Shown: positions 34,630 through 42,606 of the stretch, piece after piece | Position numbering within the stretch: position 1 is the stretch's first letter | Layout: every line of letters begins with the position of its first letter | DNA from: Acidimicrobiia bacterium | Lineage (GTDB): Bacteria > Actinomycetota > Acidimicrobiia > Acidimicrobiales > AC-14 | Direction: 5' to 3' | Length of the DNA stretch: 64,000 nucleotides | Assembly (NCBI GenBank): GCA_023264995.1 | Contig: JAHFUR010000018.1 | Coordinates: forward strand, 1 to 64,000 | Made by a program: the position numbers and the translations under genes | Notes under the pieces: model-generated | Seen by the model: the letters and a program-made list of their open reading frames with translations, nothing else | Database searches by the model: none | Told to the model about the DNA's origin: nothing

Positions 34630-35787
34630 GTGGGATCGATCGTGGCGCTCCAAGGTGGCCAGTACAAGGCGAGGTACCGGGATCATCTCGGCCGATCGCG
34701 GAGCAAGACGTTCCGGTTGAAGAAGGACGCCACCGACTTCCTCAAGACTGTCGGCTCCGACATCGTCCGCGGCGCCTACGTCGACCCCCGCCTCGGCCGC
34801 ATCACCTTCGCCGAGTGGTCGCAGCACTGGCTGGACACGAAGGTGAACCTCCGGCCTGGGTCCCTCGCCCGCTACCGGCGGGTCCTCAGGTTGTCGCTCG
34901 TGCCGGCGTTCGGCTCGATGCGCCTCGCAAGCATCGGCCCGCTCGACGTTCGGAAGTGGCTCGCCGAACTGGCGAGCGCCCAACCGTCTTCGGAGGTCCG
35001 CCGGAGCTACGTGATGCTTCGGATGGTGATGAAGGCCGCCGTCGAGAACGAGCTGATCGTCAAGACGCCGTGCGTGGCCGAGCTGCCGCGGGCCACGCAG
35101 GCGGAGATGCGGTTCCTCACCGTCGCCGAGGTCGACGAGGCGGCGGAGGCGATCAACCCACACTCGAAGGTGCTCGTGTACGTGCTGGCCTACTGCGGGC
35201 TGCGCTGGGGCGAGGCCGTCGGGTTGAAGCGCAAGTACGTCGACACCAGCCGGCGGACGATCCGCGTCGAGGAGCAGCTGACCGAGGTCGACCACCAATT
35301 CTACTTCGCCCAGCCCCTCAAGACCGCCGCTGCCCGGCGCACAGTGCGGATGCCGGCGTTCGTGGCCACGCTGCTGGAGGAGCACTTCGCCTACGTCGAG
35401 GCCCTCCGCCGGGACCTCGGGCTTCCGCCGCTCGGCAGGGACGACCTCATTTTCACGAACACGAAGTGCCGCCCGTGGCATCGGGCCAGCTTCCGCCTGA
35501 ACCACTGGGTACGGGCGACGAAGGCGTCGGGCCTGGCCGGACTCCGGGTCCACGACCTCCGCCACACCGCAGTCGCGTTCGCCATCAACCTGAGCAACGC
35601 TCACCCCAAGGCCGTCCAGATCCGATTCGGCCACTCCTCGATCCAGCAGACCTACGACCGCTACGGTCACCTCTTCCCGCAGATGGATGAGGCCATCGCC
35701 GACGACCTCGACCAGGCATATCGGGCTCGTCGGAATGACGCGCCCAGCGGACAGCCGCGCATCCCGACACTCGCCTCGTCGCGCTGA
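34630..35787 (+). CDS. Site-specific tyrosine integrase
   Basis: The 385-residue recombinase starts at a GTG. An N-terminal arm-binding domain (residues ~1-60, YKARYRDHLGRSRSKTFRLKKDA) is followed by a SAM-like core-binding domain (~65-160). The catalytic domain has Arg192 in YCGLRWGEA, His308 and Arg311 in HDLRHT, His335 and the nucleophile Tyr345 in TYDRYGHLF. All catalytic residues are present, so it should be active. It would recombine the tRNA-Leu core. The arm-binding domain is expected to contact the 11-bp-period repeats near the element ends. Its C-terminus is intact and not fused to other domains. Confidence 0.94.
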   Translation: MGSIVALQGGQYKARYRDHLGRSRSKTFRLKKDATDFLKTVGSDIVRGAYVDPRLGRITFAEWSQHWLDTKVNLRPGSLARYRRVLRLSLVPAFGSMRLASIGPLDVRKWLAELASAQPSSEVRRSYVMLRMVMKAAVENELIVKTPCVAELPRATQAEMRFLTVAEVDEAAEAINPHSKVLVYVLAYCGLRWGEAVGLKRKYVDTSRRTIRVEEQLTEVDHQFYFAQPLKTAAARRTVRMPAFVATLLEEHFAYVEALRRDLGLPPLGRDDLIFTNTKCRPWHRASFRLNHWVRATKASGLAGLRVHDLRHTAVAFAINLSNAHPKAVQIRFGHSSIQQTYDRYGHLFPQMDEAIADDLDQAYRARRNDAPSGQPRIPTLASSR

Positions 35788-35842
35788 CTGGAGCCGCGGC
35801 CACGCACCCAGGCGATGCGCTGCGGCGCGTCTGCCCTCCCGA

Positions 35843-35959
35843 GCGCATAATGGCCTGCGCCGCGCTGCTTCTGCGCGCTTGGGTGCGGATGCAGCACTCG
35901 ATATCCGGCAGTTACGCGTGGGGTCTTCAGCCTTGGCAGCGACGGCGTTAACATGCGCT
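35843..35959 (+). repeat. attC-like imperfect palindrome, copy A
   Basis: A ~117-bp element 55 bases after the integrase stop. Its ends (AGCGCAT at 35843-35849 and ATGCGCT at 35953-35959) are inverted, and the right half shares the block CCGGCAGTTACGCGTGGGGT...CAGCGACGGCGTTAAC (35905-35952) with copies B and C. This is the most diverged copy. Confidence 0.55.
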
Positions 35960-36236
35960 GATCGTTAGCGGCGACTACAGGATTACGGACAGGATCCTCG
36001 AATCAATCCGCAAAGCGCGCCTTATTGTTGCCGACTTGACACACGAACGCCCGAACGTCTACTTCGAACTAGGCTATGCGCGAGGTCTCGAGGAAAACGG
36101 TGATCACAATCGTCCGAAAGGACGCCGATATCCACTTCGACGTGCAGGACTGGACCTATCTAAAATACATCGACTCCCGACCGCTAGAACGTGACCTCGC
36201 ACAGCGTCTCCAGTTCGAACTCTCGCCAAAGTAGAT
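35952..36236 (+). pseudogene. Truncated, frameshifted nucleoside-2-deoxyribosyltransferase/TIR-like fragment
   Basis: An open frame without a start codon, entered just after attC-like copy A, encodes DRILESIRKARLIVADLTHERPNVYFELGYARGL. After one extra base near 36093 it continues in another frame as GKTVITIVRKDADIHFDV...SRPLERDLAQRLQFELSPK and a stop. The block ADLTxxxPNVxxELGYAxGLGK is typical of small nucleoside-2-deoxyribosyltransferase or TIR-like domains, which cleave N-glycosidic bonds. N-terminal strands are missing and the frame is broken, so it is not functional. Confidence 0.6.
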
Positions 36237-36551
36237 CTGCATTGGCGCGGTCCCCACCGTTGGGACCGCCTGCTCAACGGCCCTGCATTCCCATTGTCGC
36301 CGTAGACCGGACCCGCCGTGCACTGGTCCACCCGGGCCCGGCGTGGGCACCTGCCTCGGGACCCCATAAGCGCGCCCGAAACCTCCTCGCCTGGCTATCC
36401 CTGATCGCCGGCAATGCAGGAGGGGAACGACGACGCCGTCTCGGTGCCGGGCAAGAACACCGTCAGCGCATTGTGCCGAGTCCGCTGCCCTGAGCTCGCG
36501 GCATCCAGGTGCAACTCCGGCACCGCCGACGAGTCGCGCGACCGTGGCCCG
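36237..36551. other. Gap, no gene seen; possible weak attC-like remnant
   Basis: The 315 bases hold no convincing gene. Around 36365-36445 there is a weak resemblance to the attC-like repeat (CCCCATAAG, then GCCGGCAAT and AACGACGACGCCG), but without a clear right boundary. Confidence 0.4.
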
Positions 36552-36966
36552 ATGACGTACGCCGATGGCCTCGACGGGGTGCTCGCCGTGCGCGTGGCCT
36601 ACTACCGCGCCCGCGCGGCGAAGTGCGACGTGGGCGCCTTGATTTGATGCTCGCGGGTAAAGTATGGCAGCGGCAACGCTCGATGCGTTCCGGCCCGTCG
36701 GTGACGTCCTCGAGTTCGCTTGCGCCAACGGAGTCTGGACGGTGCAGCTGCTAAGCGACGCTGACGCCGTTACCACGGTCAACTTCTCGCCCGAGATGCT
36801 CGAGCTCGCCGGGCTACGCGTTGGCAACGACCCCCGAATACGGTCGGTCTTGGCCGATCTCTTCTCTTGGCGGCTAGACCGACAGTACCGACGTCGTCTT
36901 CTTCGGATTCTGGATCTCGCACGTTCCGATGGAGCGCTTCGAGTGCTTCCGGCACATATCGAGGTG
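36552..36966 (+). pseudogene. 5' fragment of a SAM-dependent class I methyltransferase, frame-broken
   Basis: An N-terminal part (MTYADGLDGVLAVRVAYYRARAAKCD) stops at 36647. The frame resumes at 36664 (MAAATLDAFRPVGDVLEFACANGVWTVQLL...TVNFSPEMLELA), which is the SAM-binding motif I and II region. A further frame change near 36890 gives DVVFFGFWISHVPMERFECF, the motif IV region. The expected ~35 residues between AAKCD and AAATLD are missing. The downstream half of the gene is found at 38145. The methyltransferase family is the small-molecule Methyltransf_25/11-type. Confidence 0.7.
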
Positions 36967-37968
36967 TCAGCTTGGAAAGCCCTTAGCGCGAAACGAAGCG
37001 AAGTCAGCATAGAAGACCTCAGGGGTCATGCCATAGACAGCCTGCAGGGCGTCACCCCAACTCATTCGTTCAAACAGGCTCCAAAGTGTACGAATGGCTG
37101 AGTCCCCCCGATACGAGATAAGACGCTCGATCGCAAACTGCGCGAGCCCGTAGTTCATGGGATGAGTCGCATCAAGTAGCTCATACTCCGGGAGTGGTTT
37201 TGCGTCAGTTAGGGTCGCCTCCCTCAGAGCATATGTGCGAGCTTCGCGGTCTGATACAATGCCAGCCTCAATCACGGCGTGGAAGCCAGCGTACTCAGCT
37301 AAACCTTCCCTCAGCCATCCAGGAAGCTGAGCCCCCAAACCTCGCGGAAACTCGGCCTGCCAATGGTGCGTGTACTCGTGCGCCGCGGTCTTCGCCAAAT
37401 GCCATCGGGGGTGGGCGGCCTCCGGCGTCGATCCGTAGCCAGTATCAACAGTGAAGAGTAGAATTAGTTTTGAGCCAGATATGTATTCACCTTGACTTGC
37501 TCTTGACCGATCAACCCGAAAGTCGATACACAATCCTCGTCCGACCCCGCCGAGATACTTGTCGAGGTACACCAAGCCGGCTTTCACCCCTTGTACCGCC
37601 AACTGCCGGTCGGCCGCGATTACGTTCTCGCCAAACAGGTAGGTTGTACCATCGTGCGTTTCAATGACGTGCGGCCCGGGCGCACCAAAACGGCTCGGTG
37701 GCGCGGCGCAGAGCGGGATCGTGGTGGTGGTTGTCGACAACGATGACGTCGTCGTCGGTAAGACAGTTGTCGACGTTGTGGTCGCGGTTATCTGCGTCGC
37801 AGTAGTACTGGCCTGGAGCGCCGTCTGCCCTTCGTTCAGGCGCCCATCTCCGCCACAGGCATTTGTGAAAACGACCAACACCGTGAACAAACATCCAAGA
37901 GTCCCGATTGGGGGGCGGCTAGGAGGCCTCCCATGGTTTGGTCGCTGCTTTCCCAGCTTAGGCTTCAT
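36967..37968 (-). CDS. Lipoprotein gluzincin-like metallopeptidase, inserted in methyltransferase gene
   Basis: About 333 residues from the ATG at 37968. A signal peptide with a lipobox (FTNAC near residue 38) is followed by a Thr/Ser-rich linker (about 50-90). The folded domain has HEYTHH with His197, Glu198 and His201 (HExxH), and WLREGLAEYAGF about 20 residues later supplies the third ligand, as in MA-clan peptidases. The remaining C-terminal domain looks helical. It probably degrades or processes extracytoplasmic protein; the substrate is unknown. It lies on the opposite strand between the two halves of a methyltransferase gene, so it was acquired by an insertion event. No transposase or terminal repeats are seen. 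Confidence 0.72.
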   Translation of the reverse strand: MKPKLGKQRPNHGRPPSRPPIGTLGCLFTVLVVFTNACGGDGRLNEGQTALQASTTATQITATTTSTTVLPTTTSSLSTTTTTIPLCAAPPSRFGAPGPHVIETHDGTTYLFGENVIAADRQLAVQGVKAGLVYLDKYLGGVGRGLCIDFRVDRSRASQGEYISGSKLILLFTVDTGYGSTPEAAHPRWHLAKTAAHEYTHHWQAEFPRGLGAQLPGWLREGLAEYAGFHAVIEAGIVSDREARTYALREATLTDAKPLPEYELLDATHPMNYGLAQFAIERLISYRGDSAIRTLWSLFERMSWGDALQAVYGMTPEVFYADFASFRAKGFPS

Positions 37969-38144
37969 GGCAATCCTGGTCCGCGGAGGAGTTGTGCGGT
38001 ATCGGCAAGAGCATCCTACTGCTGGCGCGAGAAGGGCCGCCTGGGACACGGGGCAAGCAGCGCACTTGAGGTGACGAAGGGGATCACGGCCACAGTGACC
38101 CTGCACGTCCGCGCTTGACCTCCAAAGGGAGCTAGTCGATCGGG

Positions 38145-38368
38145 TGCCTCGCTCCAGAGGGCAGGGTCTTCTTCGCCCACGATCTGTATCGGACGGAGGA
38201 CGAGCTCATCGACGGCTCGGGGACGGCGATGATCGAGCGCCGGCTCGACGACGGCACTGCTTTCGTGGTCAAGGTCCCGCACTCGGTTGCCGGCCTCCAC
38301 CACAGGTTGGCGCGCATGGGAGGCCGAGGTTCACGAGACGGCCGGCCCGTTCTACTAGGGGACGGCTA
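38145..38368 (+). pseudogene. 3' fragment of the same methyltransferase
   Basis: The frame encodes CLAPEGRVFFAHDLYRTED then ELIDGSGTAMIERRLDDGTA and VVKVPHSVAGLHHRLARMG, the C-terminal part of the methyltransferase family whose N-terminal part ends near 36953. After a frameshift the end reads EAEVHETAGPFY and then an in-frame TAG where Trp is expected. This is the distal half of the gene interrupted by the lipoprotein peptidase gene (gap about 1.2 kb). Confidence 0.7.
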
Positions 38369-38730
38369 CGCGCTCCTAGCCGGGGGCGGTCAGCGTTGGC
38401 TGGCGCGCCTTCGGGTTTGCGCCCAGGCTGGACGCAGTCGCCGGCAACACATCCAGGAGCGCCCATGACCCCGACCGCATTGGTGGACTGGCCGCGCCCG
38501 TATCGCCGCTTTGGGACCGGTCGAATCGACACACGAGCGCTGGCGATGGGACGGTTTCTGCCGGCAGTGACCGGTCCAGACGCTTTCCTCAGTGCGTCGC
38601 CGTACATCTGCCACGGGATCCGAAGCTAATCGACCGATCGACTCGTGCTGGCGTCTGGTGTCAAATGTGGGTGTCGTGTATTGATATCGAATCACAGATT
38701 CATGGGTTCTCTATCACCAGAGGTCCCGTC
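38369..38730. other. Gap before the Lsr2 gene, no gene seen
   Basis: The 362 bases become AT-richer toward the Lsr2 promoter. No frame has convincing coding bias. Confidence 0.5.
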
Positions 38731-38767
38731 TTGACAATACGCGTGTAACAAGCCAACATTAGATAAT
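38731..38767 (+). promoter_or_regulatory. Possible Lsr2 gene promoter
   Basis: An AT-rich stretch has TTGACA at 38731-38736, followed by AACATT (38755-38760, 18-base spacer) or a TAGATAAT further downstream as -10. An AAGGAG ribosome site follows at 38776-38781 before the GTG start. The assignment is only by consensus. Confidence 0.4.
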
Positions 38768-38786
38768 CCCAATCTAAGGAGCCTAT

Positions 38787-39155
38787 GTGGCTGAACGAGT
38801 AACGATAGAGCTCGTAGACGACCTTGACGGCTCAGTCGCCGATGAGACCGTCCACTTCACCTGGGAGGGCAAGGCCCTCGTTATTGACCTGAGCAGGAAG
38901 AACGTCGACAAGCTTCGCAAGGTCATCGAGCCCTTCGTGGCCGCGGCCAGGTCGGATGGGACATTACAAGCTCCAGCTGCCCGCCGCAGGCCCTCAAGCG
39001 GCTCAGCCTCAGGTAAGCGACAGCACCACTCGGGGGCCGCAACCAGCGTCATCAGGGCCTGGGCGAGGGAGAACAGCATCGAGGTTCCCGACCGCGGCCG
39101 ATTGAAGCCAGATGTGCTCCAAGCGTGGGAGGCCGCAGGTAAGCCCGGCGCGTAA
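38787..39155 (+). CDS. Lsr2-family nucleoid-associated silencer
   Basis: The 122-residue protein has the N-terminal dimerisation domain (ERVTIELVDDLDGSVADETVHF..., residues 3-55) and the C-terminal DNA-binding domain with IRAWARENSIEVPDRGRLKPDVLQAW. Arg103-Gly104-Arg105 is the AT-hook-like motif that inserts into the minor groove. Lsr2 binds AT-rich foreign DNA and silences it, like H-NS. The GTG start is chosen for its position behind AAGGAG. Carried on a mobile element, it may silence the element's own cargo or a host gene set. The stop codon lies 55 bases before the left end of attC-like copy B. Confidence 0.9.
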   Translation: MAERVTIELVDDLDGSVADETVHFTWEGKALVIDLSRKNVDKLRKVIEPFVAAARSDGTLQAPAARRRPSSGSASGKRQHHSGAATSVIRAWARENSIEVPDRGRLKPDVLQAWEAAGKPGA

Positions 39156-39707
39156 CGAAGGATCCCATGCGCGAACGTGAACGAGATTCCCACGTATCGC
39201 TCGACTGAGCCCGCAACGGTCGGCCCCGCCGTTTCCGGGCGGGCGAGTGTCTCTTTGCCCGCTCTACAACCGGCAATTACTCGTGGGCTTTTCAACGACG
39301 GCGCCGGCGGCGTTATGGACGCGTTCCGCTTTGGGCGCTGGCCGCCGTCCACGCGTGGCCGGACCGCGTTCGACCCTACCCGCGGCCAGCGATGTGGGGC
39401 GCTAATAGACGTGCAACGTGGCTGTCGTTTGGGGGCGGTCCCCGCCGCAGCGGAGACCAGGGTTCGTGCCCGCGAAAACCTGGGCCTGAGCGCCAGCGGC
39501 GGCGCTCCATCGGGACAGGCGCTCTCAGTCGGCCCGTCACGAGAGTCCGTGCAGGAGATCTAGTTGCTCGATGTCCGTCACGGGGACCTGCGATCGGGCC
39601 GATTGGGTCAGCGGCAAGGTCCAGTCGGCGGATCGCAAACGGGGGATTAGTCGCAACGCCCCCACCATCCACCACCCGAACCGCGGTGTGTGATCCAGTA
39701 GGAACCA
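39156..39707. other. Gap with attC-like copy B, otherwise no gene seen
   Basis: Contains the repeat at 39210-39320 and then about 390 bases without coding bias before the next gene. Confidence 0.55.
39210..39320 (+). repeat. attC-like imperfect palindrome, copy B
   Basis: About 110 bp. The left arm starts CCCGCAACGGTCGGCCCCG and the right arm ends CGACGGCGCCGGCGGCGTTATGG; these are complementary with a few mismatches. The internal block ACCGGCAATTACTCGTGGGC aligns with copy C over nearly the full length. It begins 55 bases after the Lsr2 stop. Confidence 0.6.
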
Positions 39708-40223
39708 GTGATGACGGCGATCTCGATCCTTGCTCACTTGCACTGGCGAGATGTCCATTTCGGTGATGTTCCGACATGGGGAGCCGCTATCGGCACTGTC
39801 GGAGCGTTTATCTACACGGCGCTTCTCTTCAGGCGTGACCGGGATGATCGGATCAGCGGCAACGCACGGCACGTGGCCGCCTGGATCGGTACCAAGGAGA
39901 TCGAACCGGATCAATCTGGGATGGCATCAGTCGGAGAGGGTTTGATGATGGCCGGTACTTACCGTGCAATCTTTTTGCGCAATGGTGGTGATGAACCCGT
40001 GTACGACGTTCAGATACATTTACTCGGACGAGAGGGAGATCGCATTCCAACACCGAGGATCTCCATTGATGTTCTTCCTCCTCAGGATTCGAGATACTGG
40101 ATTCGCACGGAGGACGATGAGGCTGTCAGAACGTTGGAGTTCCGCGACCCCGCAGGTCAATGGTGGGAGCGTGACGGTCACGGAGTCCTGAACCGGAGCA
40201 AGCACCCTCCCAACCGGGCGTAG
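39708..40223 (+). CDS. Membrane-anchored orphan protein between attC-like repeats
   Basis: A 171-residue protein (GTG 39708; ATG 39711 is equally possible). One N-terminal membrane helix (WGAAIGTVGAFIYTALLF, about 24-41) is followed by a cytoplasmic domain with AWIGTKEIEPDQ, YRAIFLRNGGDEPVYDVQIHLL and ISIDVLPPQDSRYWI, a beta-rich region like a C2 or Ig fold. Proteins of this type recur as orphan genes in actinobacterial genomes without known function. It is the only gene between copies B and C of the attC-like repeat, the arrangement of a gene cassette. Confidence 0.65.
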   Translation: MMTAISILAHLHWRDVHFGDVPTWGAAIGTVGAFIYTALLFRRDRDDRISGNARHVAAWIGTKEIEPDQSGMASVGEGLMMAGTYRAIFLRNGGDEPVYDVQIHLLGREGDRIPTPRISIDVLPPQDSRYWIRTEDDEAVRTLEFRDPAGQWWERDGHGVLNRSKHPPNRA

Positions 40224-40853
40224 GCGGGGTTACGCCTGCGACCTGCGGTAGCCATACGTACGTTCCCCTTCGTCGGCGGCCGGCGCCCATAACGTTCACG
40301 TGCCGCTGACACACGCACGACCCGCTCGACAGGTGGCGTTGAAGGCGGTTGCAGCCATCTGACCGGAGTGCGTAACGCTCCGGGGTCGTCGTTTCCGGAA
40401 GCCCCGTTCCTCTGGTTCGCGCTCGACAGCCGGCAATTCCGGCGTGGGTCTTCAGCGACGGCGCCGGCGACGTTATGGGCGCCCCCTGCACGGAGCCAGG
40501 TCCGGGCGGAGAGCGTGGCCGCGCCGCGTAGACCGTGACCCACGGCCGGCGTTCTGTGATGCCTCGCGCCGCTGAACAGTCGCGCACGTTCTGGGACACG
40601 GCAGGGGTTCTGTTCCAACCGAGCAGATCGCCGATTAGGTGCGCCGCGAGCGGGCGAGCCTGCCCTCGTACTCGCGGGAGTTGCTGCCTCCGACCGGTAC
40701 CTCGGGGACACGGCCAACGGCCCTTGCCGATGAGCATCTCGACATCAAGGCTGAATGTAGCCGTGTTGGCGCGAACGAAGGAGCTCGACGCCGGGGAGCG
40801 GCGGGTATGCCGTCGAGGACCGAGAAACAGAGACCCCCATTGAGTCCGAGCCT
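40224..40853. other. Gap with attC-like copy C, no gene seen
   Basis: Holds the repeat at 40369-40483 and the inverted partner at 40282-40295. The remaining sequence to 40853 shows no coding frame I trust. Confidence 0.5.
40369..40483 (+). repeat. attC-like imperfect palindrome, copy C
   Basis: About 110 bp. The left arm begins GTGCGTAACGCTCCGGGGTC and the right arm ends CGACGGCGCCGGCGACGTTATGGGC. A longer, perfect 14-bp inverted repeat also links 40282-40295 (GGCGCCCATAACGT) to 40470-40483. The repeat begins 145 bases after the stop of the gene at 39708-40223. Confidence 0.6.
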
Positions 40854-41054
40854 TCAGTCAACCTGGTCCTCGGCAGTCTCATCCTCGGCCATTTCGTCCT
40901 GCTGTTCACACCAGTGATCGCCAGCGTGACCGGGCTCAAGGCGGCAGAACACCCCACCGAGCTTGCGCCGGCCGGATGGGAAGTACAAGGCGTTGCACCA
41001 GTCGTTTGAGCTTGCCACGATTACCTCAATTCTCATTGATTGCGCACAGAGCAC
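40854..41054 (-). CDS. Small Cys/His-containing protein, doubtful
   Basis: The 66-residue frame contains DWCNALYF, VFCRLEPGHAGDHWC and an acidic tail EQQDEMAEDETAEDQVD. The spacing of Cys/His/Cys suggests a zinc-binding fold, and the composition looks biological. Just upstream (41080-41200) another fragment in the same strand, with VDWRGKTYLWCESRNDWHCTSC before a stop, has similar Trp/Cys content but no start codon. The two may be pieces of one broken gene. Coding is plausible but not certain. Confidence 0.3.
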   Translation of the reverse strand: MLCAQSMRIEVIVASSNDWCNALYFPSGRRKLGGVFCRLEPGHAGDHWCEQQDEMAEDETAEDQVD

Positions 41055-41428
41055 GTCCTCGAACGCCGCTACGGGAAACCAGCGTCACAGCTGGTGCAAT
41101 GCCAGTCGTTGCGGCTCTCACACCACAGGTAGGTCTTGCCCCGCCAGTCAACGCACTGGCCGTGCGGGGTGTCTTCGAGCTCGCCGCTTGCTCCCTGCGT
41201 CGGGCTTCAGTGTCCGTTCATCATCGTGCCGAACGGCGAGCACAGCCGCCGGAGTGCCGTCCTGCCGGTTCCCGCAATGACGGCGCGGCGTGCTGTCCTG
41301 GCGCAACCGAACGCTCAGGAGTAAATGGCCGGCACGCCGACCACGTAAGGCGCACCAACTCATCAGGTACGGACGTGCGGCGGTGGGCTGCCGCCTTGCC
41401 GCTGGGCGCGCGGACGCGACCCGGTGGG
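41055..41428. other. Gap with a possible gene fragment
   Basis: A minus-strand stretch ending near 41080 encodes about 45 residues including VDWRGKTYLWCESRNDWHC without a start. Otherwise no gene is visible. Confidence 0.4.
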
Positions 41429-41632
41429 CTAGTAGGCGCTGTCTTCGTCCTGGTCATCTTCATCAGCGAAGAACTCGGCTTCCATACCGTCGATGGCAGC
41501 GGCCACCGTCGACATGTCGCTTGAACTGAGCGACAGATACTTCTCGGTGTACTCCAGCTCGCTCATCGTGTCGTCCCATCTCCGGTCGATGAGCTCCTCT
41601 ACCAGCTCCGGGTTGTTTCGCCGTCTACCCAT
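41429..41632 (-). CDS. Small acidic orphan protein
   Basis: The 67-residue protein starts with an ATG behind a GAGG ribosome site. The N-terminal half is basic to neutral (GRRRNNPELVEELIDRRWDDTM), the C-terminal half is strongly acidic (EFFADEDDQDEDSAY). It looks helical and could be a small antitoxin or regulator, but nothing allows assignment. It lies on the same strand as the next two genes to the right, with ~140 bases between. Confidence 0.5.
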   Translation of the reverse strand: MGRRRNNPELVEELIDRRWDDTMSELEYTEKYLSLSSSDMSTVAAAIDGMEAEFFADEDDQDEDSAY

Positions 41633-41775
41633 CCTCGTGCACCCTCAATCGTTCCGGTCTCTGTTCCCGTGATGCGTCCCGACACGTGACGCTATCCTCA
41701 TCGCGGACGCCCGCGATGTCGTACGCCGGCAGCGCGTGACTCTCGTTCGCAGGAACCATCAACCGCGCTCCATCC

Positions 41776-42042
41776 TCACTTGCTGTTGGCGTACTGCTTG
41801 AGCGCTCGAAGCGCGGACATCATCATCGGATTGCCCTTGTCGACGCCTTCAGCCGCCGCCTTTGCAGCCAGCGACTTGTAGACCCGCGCCGTTCCCTCGC
41901 TCTTGCCCTCCTTGATCAGGAAGGTCATGAAGCCTCGCAGCGACGCGAGTGTCTTGGCGTCCAGCTGCGACTGATGAGCACCCCTCACTCCCTCCCCAAC
42001 CGCTGCGAGGACCTTGTCAAGGTTGGGGGAGAGCTTCGACAT
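41776..42042 (-). CDS. Small protein resembling a recombinase core-binding domain
   Basis: From the ATG at 42042 the product has 88 residues (a TTG at 42078 would add 12). The segment LDAKTLASLRGFMTFLIKEGKSEGTARVYKSLAAKAAAEG resembles the SAM-like core-binding domain of tyrosine recombinases (xFxxxLxxxGxSxxTxxxY), but there is no catalytic domain. It may be a relic, a DNA-binding accessory protein, or an unrelated helical protein. It is followed by ~140 bases and then the acidic orphan gene. Confidence 0.5.
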   Translation of the reverse strand: MSKLSPNLDKVLAAVGEGVRGAHQSQLDAKTLASLRGFMTFLIKEGKSEGTARVYKSLAAKAAAEGVDKGNPMMMSALRALKQYANSK

Positions 42043-42606
42043 GTAATCAATGTTACTCAGGTGATAATCACTTTGCAAGGAGATTTTAAGCTACCGCCGG
42101 AAGTGGCGCAGGTCGCTCTCCGGCGAGACCGACGGGCGCCGTAGCGGTGCGGCGGGTTCGAACGCCCGCGTGCCAGCTCGCCGGGCTGGCGCGGGAGACA
42201 TTCTCGAACTCGAGATGAGCTGGCGTGCCATCTCGGCGGCCGATCGCATTGGCTCGACGACGACTCATCGAGACTGGCCTTGCGTCCGACGATCCAAACG
42301 CCCAAAACACGCAACGAGTCGCACCGAACGACGGCTCGGCGTGTGCGTCGCTCGATACCACGAGTACACAGAAGCGCGGGCTGAGGGTGGGTCGACGTCA
42401 TCAGGTGCCGCCCGTTCCGGCGATCGGCGGCACTCCACCGACAGCACCAGCTGCGGTCATGGGACGTATGGGCAGCGCTCATGTCCGGCGACACAACGCG
42501 ATGATGGCAGGTTGCGAATGCCGGACTGGCGGGACCTTTCACTTGCCCAGGATCCGGTGCCTGTCCGGAGTAGGCCAATGAGAATCTCCCTTGCTCAATG
42601 ATGGAG
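42043..42606. other. Gap between small gene and large orphan gene, no gene seen
   Basis: The 564 bases include a T-arm-like sequence near 42150-42168 (GCGGGTTCGAAC then GCCCGC) but no complete tRNA fold. No coding frame is convincing. Confidence 0.45.

Noticed and set aside
42140-42175. T-arm-like sequence suggesting a tRNA
   Set aside because: Only one arm can be folded and the T loop is too long; no acceptor or anticodon arm is found.
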